Counted from the stretch's first letter, positions 23,732 to 32,638 are shown. The stretch: 64,000 bases of DNA from Halapricum salinum (GCF_004799665.1 NZ_CP031310.1:62001-126000); one strand, 5' to 3'. Notes: generated by a model from the sequence alone, not told the origin. Numbers and translations: made by a program.

Positions 23732-25498
23732 TCACTCGATAATAAGTGAGACTGTGATTTTCTCTTCGTCCCCGTAGGAGTTCGTCGCCGTAATCGCCAG
23801 TATGTACTCACCACCGACGTATCTCTCTGGAGGTGTGACAGTAATCGATGGTGACGTCGATGTCTGGTTGCTGTCCCAGGCGAGTTCGTACGTTCCGTCT
23901 TCTCCGACCCGATTATCACTGACGTCGTTCCCAGCGTCACTCGTGACGTCCCAGTCTGTCCAGAGTTGGCGGATCGCAATCTGGTTGGTGTACGCGGCCG
24001 AGATCGTGAGTTCACCCTGGCCACCAACCCCGATCGTCTCTCCCGTTGCGCTCAGTGTCAGGTCACTACACCCGTCCCGCGTGAAGTCCCACCGCTGCTC
24101 GTCGTCTCGGACGACGACCGACCCTCGCATCCCCTCGTCGTGATGGGCGTAACACGCGTAGCGGTAGACTCCAATGTGGTCGAGCGTCTTCGACTCCGAG
24201 TACGGTGCTGCTCGGGGATCCGGGACGGTGCTGGGGTCGTCTTCGACCCGTTCCTGCCGGACGATGTAGTGTTCCCCGTCGCCGATCCACTCCCAGGTGA
24301 CCGTCGTCCCCCGATCGACGATCACGGCCGGCGGATCGAGGGCGTGGCCATTGGGCCCCGCCCCGACATCGATGGTCACCTCGGTCTGGCCTCGTTTGTC
24401 TACGACGGTCCCGTCGTACCCGTTCGACTCGAAGACCCACGGATCGAGGGGAGGGGAACCGCGCTCGATCTGGTTGCCACAGAACGTCTGCTCGTCGAAG
24501 GAAACCGGGCCGACGTCGCCCCCGTTTCGCATCCGGTATGGACTCGCCGCGAACCCGTGGACGTAGTTCTCGATGATTTCGTTGTTCTGGCTCCAGGCAC
24601 CGCCGTCGACATCATCCGAGGGTGCCCAGGCCCCAAAACTGATCGGGAGTGGCGAGTCGCCGATGTCGTTCCACCGGACGAGACAGTCATTGCCCTTCAG
24701 ATCGAGGGCCGCGTTGACCTCGCCCTCCGTGTTGTGGCCAGCGTTGCGCGTCGTGCAGTGTTCGATCGTGACGTTCGAACTACCGAGCTTCACGTCGACG
24801 AGTTCGTTGTGGCGGTACCCGGCGCTGTTGTCGATGTGGTGGATTCGAACGTTCTGACTCCGGTCGAGCGTGTCGTACTTGTAGTACGGTTCGCCCCGAT
24901 GCGTCTCGGGGCTCCCGACATAGACGATCTCCCGGACGTGACCGATCTCGTGGTTGTCAACCCGCCGGTCGAACTGCATCCCCGCCGGGCCGATGACCTC
25001 GAAGTTGCCGATGGAGCTATCACGGATCCGCTGGGTCTGGACCATCGCCCTCGCGCAGTTGCCCATCCGAGAGGGTTCGAGGACGACGTCGTAGAGGTAC
25101 TCGGGTCCCTCACCCGTCTCCTGGTCGTATCGACTCACCGGCGTAATGAACACGCACCGGTCGACCCAGGCATCGTAGTCCTGATACTTTCGGTCGGGCT
25201 CAAGGAGCCCGTCGATAGTCATTCCACGGACGTGAACGTGACTGTGGGCGATCCGCAACGCGTGAGAAGCCCCCGCTGGCGGGCTGATGACTGCGTCTGT
25301 CGGGCCTGTGAGCGTGATCGGCTCGTCGGGGTTCCCGTCACTGGTTGTCCACACTTCCTCGCGATACTCGCCGGGTTCGAGTTCGATAGTGTCGCCGGGG
25401 TCGGCCTGTTCGAACGCAGTCTGGATCGTCGCCAGCGGATCCTGTTCATCCCCTGTGTTTGCGTCGTCACCGTTCGGGGAGACGTACAGTGTGACCAC
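23732..25498 (-). CDS. Beta-helix protein with an internal cupredoxin (type 1 copper) domain
   Basis: 588 residues in three parts. Residues 1-350 are a right-handed parallel beta-helix of the DUF1565/pectate-lyase-like type, starting LYVSPNGDDANTG. Residues 375-465 form a plastocyanin/halocyanin-like domain with His410, Cys449, His452 and Met457 in the correct C-x2-H-x4-M spacing for a type 1 copper site. Residues 475-588 form an Ig-like beta domain. The start is GTG at 25498 and an in-frame stop lies six bases upstream, so no signal peptide can be hidden upstream. That is odd for domains normally found outside the cell. It could be a polysaccharide-active or structural protein; no function is assigned. 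Confidence 0.7.
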   Translation of the reverse strand: MVTLYVSPNGDDANTGDEQDPLATIQTAFEQADPGDTIELEPGEYREEVWTTSDGNPDEPITLTGPTDAVISPPAGASHALRIAHSHVHVRGMTIDGLLEPDRKYQDYDAWVDRCVFITPVSRYDQETGEGPEYLYDVVLEPSRMGNCARAMVQTQRIRDSSIGNFEVIGPAGMQFDRRVDNHEIGHVREIVYVGSPETHRGEPYYKYDTLDRSQNVRIHHIDNSAGYRHNELVDVKLGSSNVTIEHCTTRNAGHNTEGEVNAALDLKGNDCLVRWNDIGDSPLPISFGAWAPSDDVDGGAWSQNNEIIENYVHGFAASPYRMRNGGDVGPVSFDEQTFCGNQIERGSPPLDPWVFESNGYDGTVVDKRGQTEVTIDVGAGPNGHALDPPAVIVDRGTTVTWEWIGDGEHYIVRQERVEDDPSTVPDPRAAPYSESKTLDHIGVYRYACYAHHDEGMRGSVVVRDDEQRWDFTRDGCSDLTLSATGETIGVGGQGELTISAAYTNQIAIRQLWTDWDVTSDAGNDVSDNRVGEDGTYELAWDSNQTSTSPSITVTPPERYVGGEYILAITATNSYGDEEKITVSLIIE

Positions 25499-25610
25499 GC
25501 GCTAGCAATGGACAGTACCAACAAAAATATATCTCCTGTTGAACTTTCGGAGGGGATCGGATGTCCGGACCACTGTGATCGAAACGGACATTCGGCCGAC
25601 AGAACGCGAC

Positions 25611-26045
25611 TTACAACAGCCCGAACAGATTCGCGAGCGCGATTCCCATGGCAGTCGCGAAAGCGAAGTGCAACAGCGTCAACACGGCCGTCGGCTTGGG
25701 GGCGAGATCGTAGACGCGCGAGATCGCCAGCGCGTCCGCGAGCAGCGTCGCCAGAAGAACGATCAACACGCCGAGTTCCTCGGAGATGAACGCGACGCTC
25801 TCGCGGCCGTACTGCCCGAGCAGGATCGAGACGAGCGCCGGCGCGGGCGCGACCGTCGCGGCCTTCTGACTCGGGACCTCACCGATGAAGAACGTGGCCG
25901 CCAGGTGCAGCGTCACGGCGTAGAACACCCAGGCAACGACGAACGTGACGATGAGCGGGACGACGCCGCCGCCAGCGAGGCCACTCTGCAAGATCGGTGT
26001 CGAAACGCCCGAAGCGACGAGCGACGAAGACGCGAGAGCCCACAT
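25611..26045 (-). CDS. Conserved haloarchaeal multi-pass membrane protein (144 aa)
   Basis: A 144-residue protein with four hydrophobic segments (for example LIVTFVVAWVFYAVTLHLAA and LGVLIVLLATLLADALAI), the start at ATG 26045 giving MWALASSS. It resembles a family of small haloarchaeal membrane proteins of unknown function. The longer in-frame extension upstream runs through the 82-nt element and antisense to the TBP gene and is rejected. The 112-bp spacer to the beta-helix gene holds an A/T-rich promoter for the latter (AAAAATATAT near 25524). Confidence 0.7.
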   Translation of the reverse strand: MWALASSSLVASGVSTPILQSGLAGGGVVPLIVTFVVAWVFYAVTLHLAATFFIGEVPSQKAATVAPAPALVSILLGQYGRESVAFISEELGVLIVLLATLLADALAISRVYDLAPKPTAVLTLLHFAFATAMGIALANLFGLL

Positions 26046-26106
26046 ACCTGCGCTTCGGACGGGAGTGATTTGTACGCTGTTGTTCGAGCCAGCGAGCGAG
26101 GTGCTC

Positions 26107-26188
26107 AAAGTGATTACTGTAGGTCTGTTCCACATCGACCGCCCGGAGCCGGGCGGTCGTAGTGGTAAATCGCTACAGTAATCACTAT
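26107..26188 (-). repeat. 82-nt structured element, copy 2 (inverted)
   Basis: On the minus strand it reads ATAGTGATTACTGTAG ... CTACAGTAATCACTTT with the same internal plan and exact length as copies 1 and 3. Relative to them, the outer arms, the 4-bp middle stem and the inner stem show compensatory changes (G-C to A-T, G-C to C-G, A-T to C-G). It begins on the last base of the TBP stop codon, so it would form the immediate 3' end of the TBP transcript. Confidence 0.85.
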
Positions 26189-26748
26189 CAGTCGAGCAGG
26201 CCGAGTTCTTCGAGCCGGGAGACGATCTTGTCGACCGCTTCCTCGGCGTCCTCGGGCTTCTTGCCGCCGGTGATGACGAGCTTGCCCGATCCAAAGAGCA
26301 GGGCAACGACGTCCGGGTCGTCGAGACGATAGACGAGACCGGGGAACTGCTCGGGCTCGTACTCGATGTTTTCGAGGCCGAGCCCGATCGCGATGGCGTT
26401 GAGGTTGAGATTCCGTCCCAGATCCGCAGAGGTGACGATGTTCTGGACGACGATCTCGGGATCCTCGTCGACCTGGATCTGCAGGTCGCGCAGCTTGTCG
26501 AAGACGATCCGCAGGCTCTCGTGGACGTCGTCCGTACTCTTTGCACCTGTACAGACGATCTTGCCGGATCGGAAGATCAGCGCCGCGGATTTGGGTTCCT
26601 GGGTCCGGTAGACCAGCCCCGGGAACTGCTCGGGATCGTAATCCGCCCCCTCCAGGTCCATGGCCACGCTCTGCAGATCGAGTTCCTGGCCGATGCCCGT
26701 CGAGGCGACGACGTTTTCGATGTTGATGGTTTCCTTGGGGTCAACCAT
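26188..26748 (-). CDS. tbp: TATA-box-binding protein
   Basis: A 186-residue general transcription factor made of two symmetric repeats: the paired segments NIENVVASTGIGQELDLQSV / VQNIVTSADLGRNLNLNAIA and DYDPEQFPGLVYR / EYEPEQFPGLVYRL show the duplicated saddle fold. Phe and Val residues for DNA intercalation are kept. It recruits TFB and RNA polymerase to TATA boxes. It is transcribed divergently from the tRNA methyltransferase gene from a very AT-rich promoter and is followed without gap by an 82-nt hairpin element. A tfb gene is at 51203. Confidence 0.96.
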   Translation of the reverse strand: MVDPKETINIENVVASTGIGQELDLQSVAMDLEGADYDPEQFPGLVYRTQEPKSAALIFRSGKIVCTGAKSTDDVHESLRIVFDKLRDLQIQVDEDPEIVVQNIVTSADLGRNLNLNAIAIGLGLENIEYEPEQFPGLVYRLDDPDVVALLFGSGKLVITGGKKPEDAEEAVDKIVSRLEELGLLD

Positions 26749-26860
26749 GTCTCGGGCTAACAGTCGTATTTAAGTACTATAAAGGTTGGTATTTAAGATT
26801 TATAAAGACTGTCGATCTTACCCCGGCGAATCGATCGATATCGGCCGTATCGCGCCGTTT
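26749..26860. promoter_or_regulatory. Divergent promoter region between tbp and the tRNA methyltransferase
   Basis: The spacer has TATTTAAGTA (26767-26776), CTATAAAG (26777-26784), ATTTAAG (26791-26797) and TTTATAAAG (26799-26807). The first lies about 20-28 bases upstream of the tbp ATG on its strand, fitting a near-leaderless start; the last is about 55 bases upstream of the rightward ATG at 26861, leaving a short leader. Overlapping TATA boxes near a TBP gene could allow autoregulation. Confidence 0.6.
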
Positions 26861-27883
26861 ATGAACGTGCCGGGTCGTCCACCGAACGTGTACCTCCTCG
26901 AACTCGCCGGCCAGGATGATCGGTTCGCCATCGCCGAAGCGGCGACGGCCGCGAGTGACGTCACCCCGATCGCTGCGGGGCTGGCGACTGCCCGGGGACT
27001 CGGCGACGGTTTCGAGACGCTCGCGTTCGCCCACCGGGCGAGCGACCTCCTCGGGACCACGGGCGCGACGGTCGACAGCGCCGTCGCGCTGCTCGACGCG
27101 GCTACCCTGGATCGTGCAGGGTCCGTCGCCGTCCGTGCGCGTGACGTTCGCGGAACGACTGACGTCGACACGCAGGCCGCCGAGCGCGCCCTCGGTCAGG
27201 TCCTGGTCGACCGCGGATTCACCGTCGATCTCGACGACCCAGATCACGTCTTGCAGGCGCTCTTTTCGAACACCGACGACGCGAGCGCGGCCGACCCGGG
27301 CGAGAACGGCGTGGCCGCACTCGGTTGGCTCACCGTCGAGACCGACCGCGCGTTCGCCGACCGCCAGCCCACCGACCGGCCCTTCTTCCAGCCGGGCAGT
27401 ATGTCTCCGCAACTGGCTCGCGCCCTGGTGAACCTCGCCGGTGCCGAGCCCAAAACGACGATCCTCGATCCGATGTGTGGCACCGGCGGGATCTTACTGG
27501 AGGCGGGTCGCGTCGGCGCGACGCCCATCGGCGGCGACGCCCAGACGAAGATGGTTCGGGGTACACGCCAGAACCTCCGGGAGTTGCTCGACGGCGACTG
27601 GCACGTCTACCGCGGTGACGCGAGTCACATCCCCATCGCCGACGACAGCGTCGATGGCGTCGTCTTCGACGCGCCCTACGGCCGCCAGTCGAAGATCGAA
27701 GGCGACCTCGAGGACCTCGTCGCCGACGCACTCGCGGAAGCACGACGGGTAGCTTCACAGGCTGTCGTGGTCGGTGACCGATCCTGGGCTGAGACGGCAG
27801 AAGAAAGCGGCTGGGTAGTCGACGCGACCTTCGAACGACGAGTCCACCGCTCGCTGACCAGGTATATCGCCGTGGTCCGGTAG
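26861..27883 (+). CDS. trmG10: tRNA (guanine(10)-N2)-methyltransferase, THUMP-containing
   Basis: A 340-residue enzyme that methylates guanosine 10 of tRNA to m2G/m2,2G. The N-terminal half corresponds to a THUMP/ferredoxin-like RNA-binding region. The C-terminal Rossmann domain has the SAM motif ILDPMCGTGGILLEA and the catalytic motif DAPYGRQ, the N-methyltransferase [DN]PPY variant used by the Trm11/TrmG10 group. The ATG at 26861 is preferred because the upstream in-frame stretch crosses the promoter. Divergent from tbp. Confidence 0.88.
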   Translation: MNVPGRPPNVYLLELAGQDDRFAIAEAATAASDVTPIAAGLATARGLGDGFETLAFAHRASDLLGTTGATVDSAVALLDAATLDRAGSVAVRARDVRGTTDVDTQAAERALGQVLVDRGFTVDLDDPDHVLQALFSNTDDASAADPGENGVAALGWLTVETDRAFADRQPTDRPFFQPGSMSPQLARALVNLAGAEPKTTILDPMCGTGGILLEAGRVGATPIGGDAQTKMVRGTRQNLRELLDGDWHVYRGDASHIPIADDSVDGVVFDAPYGRQSKIEGDLEDLVADALAEARRVASQAVVVGDRSWAETAEESGWVVDATFERRVHRSLTRYIAVVR

Positions 27884-27902
27884 AGTCCGTGAGGAACGCA
27901 GC

Positions 27903-28463
27903 TCATCCTTCGAGCGCATCGAGAACCGGCCGGTGAGACCCGTCCATCCGCTCGATGAGAGACCGCACCCGCTCGCGCGCGGCCTCGTCGGCAGTGACGA
28001 GGACCATCCCCTCGTCGGGCTGGCCGTAGACGACGCTCGCGCCCTCTACAACGGCCAGCACCGCCGGCAGCGCCGCCAGATCCTCCTCGCCCTCGACGAC
28101 GATCAACGTCGTCGCGGCGGGTTCGCGCCCCAGTGCCGACTGTAGGGCCGTCAATAGCGCGTCGGTCAGCGTCCCCGGCGGATTCTCGACGGCGACGGTC
28201 TGCTCGAACGGCGATTCGTCGACGACCGCCTCGCGAACGTCGTCCTCGACGTCCGTGCGCTTGGTACGCTCGTCGACGAGCGCGACCGCCGGCGTGTGTC
28301 CGGCCGCGAGCAAATGGTAGGTCACGATATCGCCGACGGCGACGATTGGACGCGTGGCCGCCGCGAGAAGTGCTTCGGTGTCGGTGTAGATCGGGCCGAG
28401 CGGCTCTTTCAACTCGCTCCGCAGCGCCGCGGGCAGTTCGAGAACGACGTCGTCCCCGGGCAC
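27903..28463 (-). CDS. GTP-dependent dephospho-CoA kinase (DUF359 family)
   Basis: A 186-residue protein of the archaeal GTP-dependent dephospho-CoA kinase family, which performs the last step of CoA synthesis. Supporting segments are LKEPLGPIYTD, PIVAVGDIVTYHLLAAGHTP, VALVDERTKR and LIVVEGEEDLAALPAVL, in the order of the family. It is the last gene of the leftward operon aIF2-gamma/PIN/RpoE1/Spt4 and starts one base after the spt4 stop, an arrangement conserved in many archaea. Confidence 0.9.
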   Translation of the reverse strand: MPGDDVVLELPAALRSELKEPLGPIYTDTEALLAAATRPIVAVGDIVTYHLLAAGHTPAVALVDERTKRTDVEDDVREAVVDESPFEQTVAVENPPGTLTDALLTALQSALGREPAATTLIVVEGEEDLAALPAVLAVVEGASVVYGQPDEGMVLVTADEAARERVRSLIERMDGSHRPVLDALEG

Positions 28464-28464
28464 G

Positions 28465-28668
28465 TTAGCGGACTTTCAGCGCGTACTTGCCGGGTTCGGT
28501 GACCTCCATCTCGGCGGCGATCTCGGAGGTCTCGGGATGGGCGATGATGACGTAACCAGCCCAGTCCTCGGTGAGAGAGGTCGAACCACACGCTTCACAG
28601 GCGTCGTCCTCGGTGATAGCTGAATCCTGAACGCTGTGGCATTCCCGACAGACCAGCCGATCAGCCAT
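28465..28668 (-). CDS. spt4: Transcription elongation factor Spt4 (RNA polymerase subunit E'')
   Basis: A 67-residue zinc-ribbon protein (CRECHSVQ ... CEACGST) with the Spt4 core WAGYVIIAHPETSEIA and the ending GKYALKVR. With Spt5/NusG it clamps RNA polymerase during elongation. The ATG shares its first base with the rpoE1 stop, and the kinase gene follows directly, so it is embedded in a translationally coupled operon. Confidence 0.94.
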   Translation of the reverse strand: MADRLVCRECHSVQDSAITEDDACEACGSTSLTEDWAGYVIIAHPETSEIAAEMEVTEPGKYALKVR

Positions 28669-29240
28669 CAGCTCTCACCTGCTTGGGCCTCGCGCTTCTT
28701 GCGTTCCTCTTCGAGCCAGCCGTGCTTGCCCAGGCCGACCTGCTTCGCGGTGAGACCGATCTTCGAATCTCGAGGGTTGCGTTCGTCGATGGACTTGGTG
28801 ACGATCCGGGCCCGGACGGCGTCGCCGACGCCGAGGGTACGATTCGAATCCCGCGAGGCGAGCATCTGGCCTTCCTCGTCGTATGCCAGATACTCGTCGG
28901 AAATCTGGGAGACGTGCAACAGGCCGTCGACGGGACCGATACCCACGAAGGCACCGAAGTTGACCACTTCGACGACCTCGCCGTCGACGATCTCCTGCAT
29001 CTGGGGATCGAAGGTGAGCGCGTCGAACTCGGCCTCGTAGTAGACGCCCGGTCTGTTCGGGAGGACCGCACCTTCACCGATGTCGTGGACTTCGATGACC
29101 GAGACGACCGAACCGACGTCTTCGTCCATGCGGCCTTCGAGTTTGTCTTGCAGCAGTTTCTTCACCAGGTCTGGGGACACGTCTGCGAGGAACGCCGGTG
29201 GCACCTCGACCGTGTCGCGAATCCGTACACGTTTGTACAT
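28668..29240 (-). CDS. rpoE1: DNA-directed RNA polymerase subunit E' (Rpb7-like)
   Basis: A 190-residue RNA polymerase stalk subunit. Residues 1-80 form the RNP-like tip domain (MYKRVRIRDTVEVPPAFLA) and residues 80-165 the S1 domain (GEVVEVVNFGAFVGIGPVDG, LHVSQISDEY). It pairs with subunit F to bind emerging RNA and help promoter opening. It starts 2 bases after the PIN gene stop and overlaps spt4. Confidence 0.95.
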   Translation of the reverse strand: MYKRVRIRDTVEVPPAFLADVSPDLVKKLLQDKLEGRMDEDVGSVVSVIEVHDIGEGAVLPNRPGVYYEAEFDALTFDPQMQEIVDGEVVEVVNFGAFVGIGPVDGLLHVSQISDEYLAYDEEGQMLASRDSNRTLGVGDAVRARIVTKSIDERNPRDSKIGLTAKQVGLGKHGWLEEERKKREAQAGES

Positions 29241-29242
29241 TG

Positions 29243-29620
29243 TTATAGTTGAGTGATATCGAGTTTGTGTCGGCCCCGTAAACTAATTACGGGAACGCCG
29301 GCGTCGAGCAGGCGTTCTTTCAGGGGCGCGTCGTTCGTCACGGCGTACTCGACGCCGTCGCGCTGGGCGATCTCCAGCACCGCGTCGTCCGCGTACTCGG
29401 CAGCGGCCTCGACGACAGCACAGCGGTCGGCCAGATCCCGGCCGACGCTCGCGGCGGTCGCCTCCTCGCTCGCACCGCCGGCGAGCTTGTCCAGTTCGTC
29501 GAGGACGGCCTGCGGGACCACGCAGTCGGCGGCCCCGAGCAGGCGATCGAGTTCCTCGAAGACGCGGACGTCACATTCGACGGGCATCATCAGCGCGTTG
29601 GTGTCGAGCACGACTGTCAT
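29243..29620 (-). CDS. PIN-domain RNA-associated protein (Fcf1/Nob1-like)
   Basis: A 125-residue PIN domain: VLDTNALMMP (first metal-binding Asp), a central VVPQAVLDELDKLAGG, and the second acidic cluster around YADDAVLEIA and VTNDAPLKERL. The ending VPVISLRGRHKLDI is the usual tail of the archaeal family found next to aIF2-gamma, thought to be involved in rRNA processing. Its ATG overlaps the aIF2-gamma stop by one base (TAATG). No antitoxin is adjacent, so a toxin-antitoxin role is unlikely. Confidence 0.88.
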   Translation of the reverse strand: MTVVLDTNALMMPVECDVRVFEELDRLLGAADCVVPQAVLDELDKLAGGASEEATAASVGRDLADRCAVVEAAAEYADDAVLEIAQRDGVEYAVTNDAPLKERLLDAGVPVISLRGRHKLDITQL

Positions 29621-30849
29621 TACCGCAGCGTTCCGATTCCGATCAGCCGCCAGCGTGTGCCGACGCGACGATTGATCGCGATCTTCGACCCTTCTCGCGC
29701 GCAGACCGGTCGCTTGAGCGCGACTTCGGCCTCGCCGCCGCGAGCGCTCGTCACGGTGCCGACCGTCGTCGCCGTCCCGACCGTGAGCATCAGCGGCTCG
29801 TTGGTCGAGATGGACTCGACCTCCTCTGCCTCGTCGCCGACGATCCGTTCGAGCAGCTGGACGTCCATCGTGAACTGCTGGTGGACGGGCGGCAGCGACC
29901 CGGGCGGCCCGGCGATCTGTCCGGCCAGGCCGTCGCCTTTCGTCAACGACGGGTCGAGACCGGTACCCACGCCGAGCAATCCACCAGGGGTGGCTTCGTC
30001 GACGGACTGGCCGCCAGCCTGCAGCGAGCGGATCGTCGTCGTGACGGGTTCCCACTCGGTCTGGCCGCCTTCCTCGACCTCGCGGCCCGGGCGGAGTTCG
30101 ATCTCGTCGTCGGGTTCGAGTTTGCCCTGCGAGAGACTGCCGCCGAGCACGCCACCCAAAAGCGACTCCCACGTGGTTCCGGGGCGATTGATGTCGAAGC
30201 TCCGGGCGACGAGCATCTCGGCCTCGGCGTCAGAGTCGCGCTCGGGCGTCGGAATCGTCTCCTCGACGGTCTCGATCAGGAGGTCGACGTTCGCGCCGGC
30301 CTGGGCACTGATCGGCACGATCGGCGCGTCTTCGGCGACCGTGCCCTCCACGAAGTCTTTGATCTGCTGGTAGTTCTCGCGCGCCTGCTCGGCGTCGACC
30401 AGATCGACCTTGTTCTGGGCGATGACGATGTTCTCGATCCCGATGATATCGAGGGCCATCAGGTGCTCTTCGGTCTGAGCCTGTGGCACGTCCTCGGTCG
30501 CAGAGATCACGAGCACTGCGCCGTCCATGATCGCCGCGCCAGAGAGCATCGTCGCCATCAGCGTCTCGTGGCCCGGCGCGTCGACAAAGGAAACCGTGCG
30601 CAGGTGCTCGGTCTCGACGCCGTGCTCCTCGCACTCTTCGGCGACTGTGTAAGCGGCCTGATCGTCGCATTCGGGGCACTTTCGGAACGTCGCGTCGGCG
30701 TAGCCCAGACGGATGGAGATTCCGCGTTTGAGCTCCTCGGAGTGCTGGTCCGTCCACTCTCCTGAGAGGGCCTCGACCAGGGTCGTCTTCCCGTGGTCGA
30801 CGTGGCCGACGAGTCCGATGTTCACCTCCGGTTGATTGTTCGATGTCAT
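29620..30849 (-). CDS. eif2g: Translation initiation factor aIF2, gamma subunit
   Basis: A 409-residue GTPase that carries initiator Met-tRNA to the ribosome. G1 is [11 protein letters not shown]3 [12 protein letters not shown]4 AQNKVDLV, and the insert [20 protein letters not shown] keeps some zinc-knuckle cysteines. Domains II and III follow ([20 protein letters not shown] ... [13 protein letters not shown]). The ATG at 30849 ([16 protein letters not shown]) is preferred to longer in-frame starts. It heads the operon with PIN, rpoE1, spt4 and the CoA kinase; AGGTTTATCAC upstream on its strand is a plausible TATA box. Confidence 0.95.
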   Translation of the reverse strand: MTSNNQPEVNIGLVGHVDHGKTTLVEALSGEWTDQHSEELKRGISIRLGYADATFRKCPECDDQAAYTVAEECEEHGVETEHLRTVSFVDAPGHETLMATMLSGAAIMDGAVLVISATEDVPQAQTEEHLMALDIIGIENIVIAQNKVDLVDAEQARENYQQIKDFVEGTVAEDAPIVPISAQAGANVDLLIETVEETIPTPERDSDAEAEMLVARSFDINRPGTTWESLLGGVLGGSLSQGKLEPDDEIELRPGREVEEGGQTEWEPVTTTIRSLQAGGQSVDEATPGGLLGVGTGLDPSLTKGDGLAGQIAGPPGSLPPVHQQFTMDVQLLERIVGDEAEEVESISTNEPLMLTVGTATTVGTVTSARGGEAEVALKRPVCAREGSKIAINRRVGTRWRLIGIGTLR

Positions 30850-30911
30850 CTCGAAAGTAATCTTGCTCGGACTTGGCCCCGTGCGAGTGATAAACCTACT
30901 GTTTACGAGTT

Positions 30912-30922
30912 CCCCGAAGGGG
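30912..30922 (-). terminator. Short GC hairpin after the MscS gene
   Basis: On the minus strand CCCCTTCGGGG, a 4-bp stem with the very stable TTCG loop, lies 13 bases after the MscS stop and upstream of the aIF2-gamma promoter. It could mark the end of the MscS transcript. No strong T-run follows, so this is tentative. Confidence 0.4.
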
Positions 30923-30934
30923 TCATCGTGTCGG

Positions 30935-31489
30935 TCACTCCCCCGGAGTCTCCTTCCACGTCCACTTCGATTCGACGGTGCGATTGGCGAGGACGACCAG
31001 GTCGCCATCGTCGAGTCTGAGGCGGCTCTTGCGCAGGCCGATCGATTCTACTGTGCCGGTGATCGAGTCAGTCGTCACGGTGTCGCCGGGGTTGAAGTCC
31101 GGATCACGCAGCAGGTAGACCCCGGCGACGGTGTCGGCGATCATGTTCGAGAGCGCGTAGGAGATACCCAGCGCGATGAAACCGGCGGCAGTCCCGAGGC
31201 TGGCGGCGATCTGCCCCATCCCGAGGATGCTCAAGAGAGTGAGTCCGGCTCCGAACCACAGGAAAATCGAGACGACCAGTACGAACAGATCCGCGACGAG
31301 TTGCTGGTCGCCGCTGTAGACGCGACCGAGCGCCGCCCGCAGAATCGTCGTGACGAGCTTGATACCCACGAAGGCGACGACAAGGAAGATCAGCCCCGAG
31401 ATGAGCCTGGGTATCGCACTCTCGACGTCGGCGAGAAACGATTCGAGAATCGAGTCGACGGAGACCGTCGCCAGCGCTACGTCGAGCAT
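30935..31489 (-). CDS. Compact MscS-type mechanosensitive channel
   Basis: A 184-residue protein with an N-terminal amphipathic stretch, three hydrophobic helices and the pore-helix pattern [20 protein letters not shown] followed by the MscS beta domain ([34 protein letters not shown]). It ends soon after the beta domain, lacking the large C-terminal vestibule of E. coli MscS. It should open under membrane tension to release solutes on osmotic downshift. The ATG at 31489 is chosen; the longer extension reads through the divergent promoter of the ArsR-type gene. Confidence 0.85.
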   Translation of the reverse strand: MLDVALATVSVDSILESFLADVESAIPRLISGLIFLVVAFVGIKLVTTILRAALGRVYSGDQQLVADLFVLVVSIFLWFGAGLTLLSILGMGQIAASLGTAAGFIALGISYALSNMIADTVAGVYLLRDPDFNPGDTVTTDSITGTVESIGLRKSRLRLDDGDLVVLANRTVESKWTWKETPGE

Positions 31490-31596
31490 AGTAGCCGGTC
31501 GGACAGCACCCACAAAGGTGTACTGCCATCGTGACAGATGGGTAATAAAAGCGGATTTCAGTGAACGCTTTTGATGGTGGGCAATCATGAACAGGT

Positions 31597-32496
31597 ATGA
31601 GCGGGATCAGCGACCAGACTGGCGACGCCGCCGTCGAGCCGGCCGAGGCCTTCTCGGTCATCGCCAACGAGACCCGGCTGGACATCCTCGAAGCCCTCTG
31701 GGAGTTCGAGGAGAAGCCGGTTCGCTTCTCGGAGCTGTTCGAGCAGATCGAGATGGACGACAGCGCCCAGTTCAACTACCACCTCCAGCAACTCACCGAC
31801 CAGTTCGTCGTCAAGACCGAGGAGGGATACGACCTGAGCCACACCGGCGGACAGGTGATTCGAGCCCTGCGAGCCGGGACGTACACTCGATCACCCGAGC
31901 TCGGTCCATTCACCGTCGACGGGGCCTGTACTCGATGCGGCGGTCCTCTGGCCGCCGAATACGCCGACGAACAGCTCTCGATCGCCTGCCAGGATTGCGG
32001 GAAGGCCCACGGCAAGTACGGCTTCCCGCCGGGTGGGATCGAGGACCGAACCGAAGACGAGATCGCCCGGGCCTTCGACGAGCGCGTCCGCCATCTCTAC
32101 TGTCTGGCCGTCGACGGCGTCTGTCCCGAATGCTCGGGGCGAATCCACACCGAGATCACCCGCGAGGGCGCGTGCTGTCTCGACGTCGAAGTCCGGGCTG
32201 AGCACGTCTGCGAACGCTGTCGCCACGACCTCTGTTCGTCCGTGGGACTTGCACTCCTCGATAAAGCCCCGGTGACGGCTTTCTACGACGATCACGGGAT
32301 CGACCTCACCGATCGGCCCTACTGGACGCTGCCGTGGTGTGTCGACGACCAGTACGTCGAGGTCGAGTCGAGCGACCCCTGGCGGATTCAGATCTCGATT
32401 CCCCTCGCCGAAGAGCAACTCACGGTCACGCTCGACGGCGACCTCCGGATCGTCGACACTCACCGTGTCGAGTGTGCTGGCTCGACCGGTTGCTGA
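31597..32496 (+). CDS. ArsR-like winged-helix regulator with zinc-ribbon C-terminal domain
   Basis: A 299-residue DNA-binding protein. Residues 15-95 are a winged helix of the ArsR type (FSVIANETRLDILEALWEFE, then FNYHLQQLTDQFVV). The rest has several Cys pairs (CTRCGG, CQDCG, CPECSG, CERCRHDLC) forming zinc ribbons, a haloarchaeal architecture common for one-component regulators with unknown ligands. It is divergent from the MscS gene and has no obvious target beyond its neighbours. The 32497-32638 spacer after it is AT-rich near 32575-32605 and provides the promoter of the next small gene. Confidence 0.82.
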   Translation: MSGISDQTGDAAVEPAEAFSVIANETRLDILEALWEFEEKPVRFSELFEQIEMDDSAQFNYHLQQLTDQFVVKTEEGYDLSHTGGQVIRALRAGTYTRSPELGPFTVDGACTRCGGPLAAEYADEQLSIACQDCGKAHGKYGFPPGGIEDRTEDEIARAFDERVRHLYCLAVDGVCPECSGRIHTEITREGACCLDVEVRAEHVCERCRHDLCSSVGLALLDKAPVTAFYDDHGIDLTDRPYWTLPWCVDDQYVEVESSDPWRIQISIPLAEEQLTVTLDGDLRIVDTHRVECAGSTGC

Positions 32497-32638
32497 TTCT
32501 GTCGACTCTCCCTGTCGCTCGCGTCCGTGCTCGCTCAAACGCGTTTCAGCACTCGACTGCGATCCCCCGGCTTGCTTTAATATCATTCAGATTATACTTA
32601 ATGTGGTAGGAACCGTCTATCCAGGTAGGTGAGATAGT

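Noticed and set aside
25879-26133. 84-codon frame starting MEQTYSNHFEHL
   Set aside because: Its start lies within the 82-nt element and the rest is out of frame with the membrane protein gene; a similar peptide appears at copy 1, so it is a by-product of the repeat.
28840-28860. tRNA T-arm-like sequence GATTCGAATCC
   Set aside because: Lies inside rpoE1 coding sequence; no acceptor or anticodon stem around it.
29243-29620. PIN protein as a toxin of a toxin-antitoxin pair
   Set aside because: No antitoxin-like partner; the gene sits in the conserved aIF2-gamma/rpoE1 operon, which fits an RNA-processing role.
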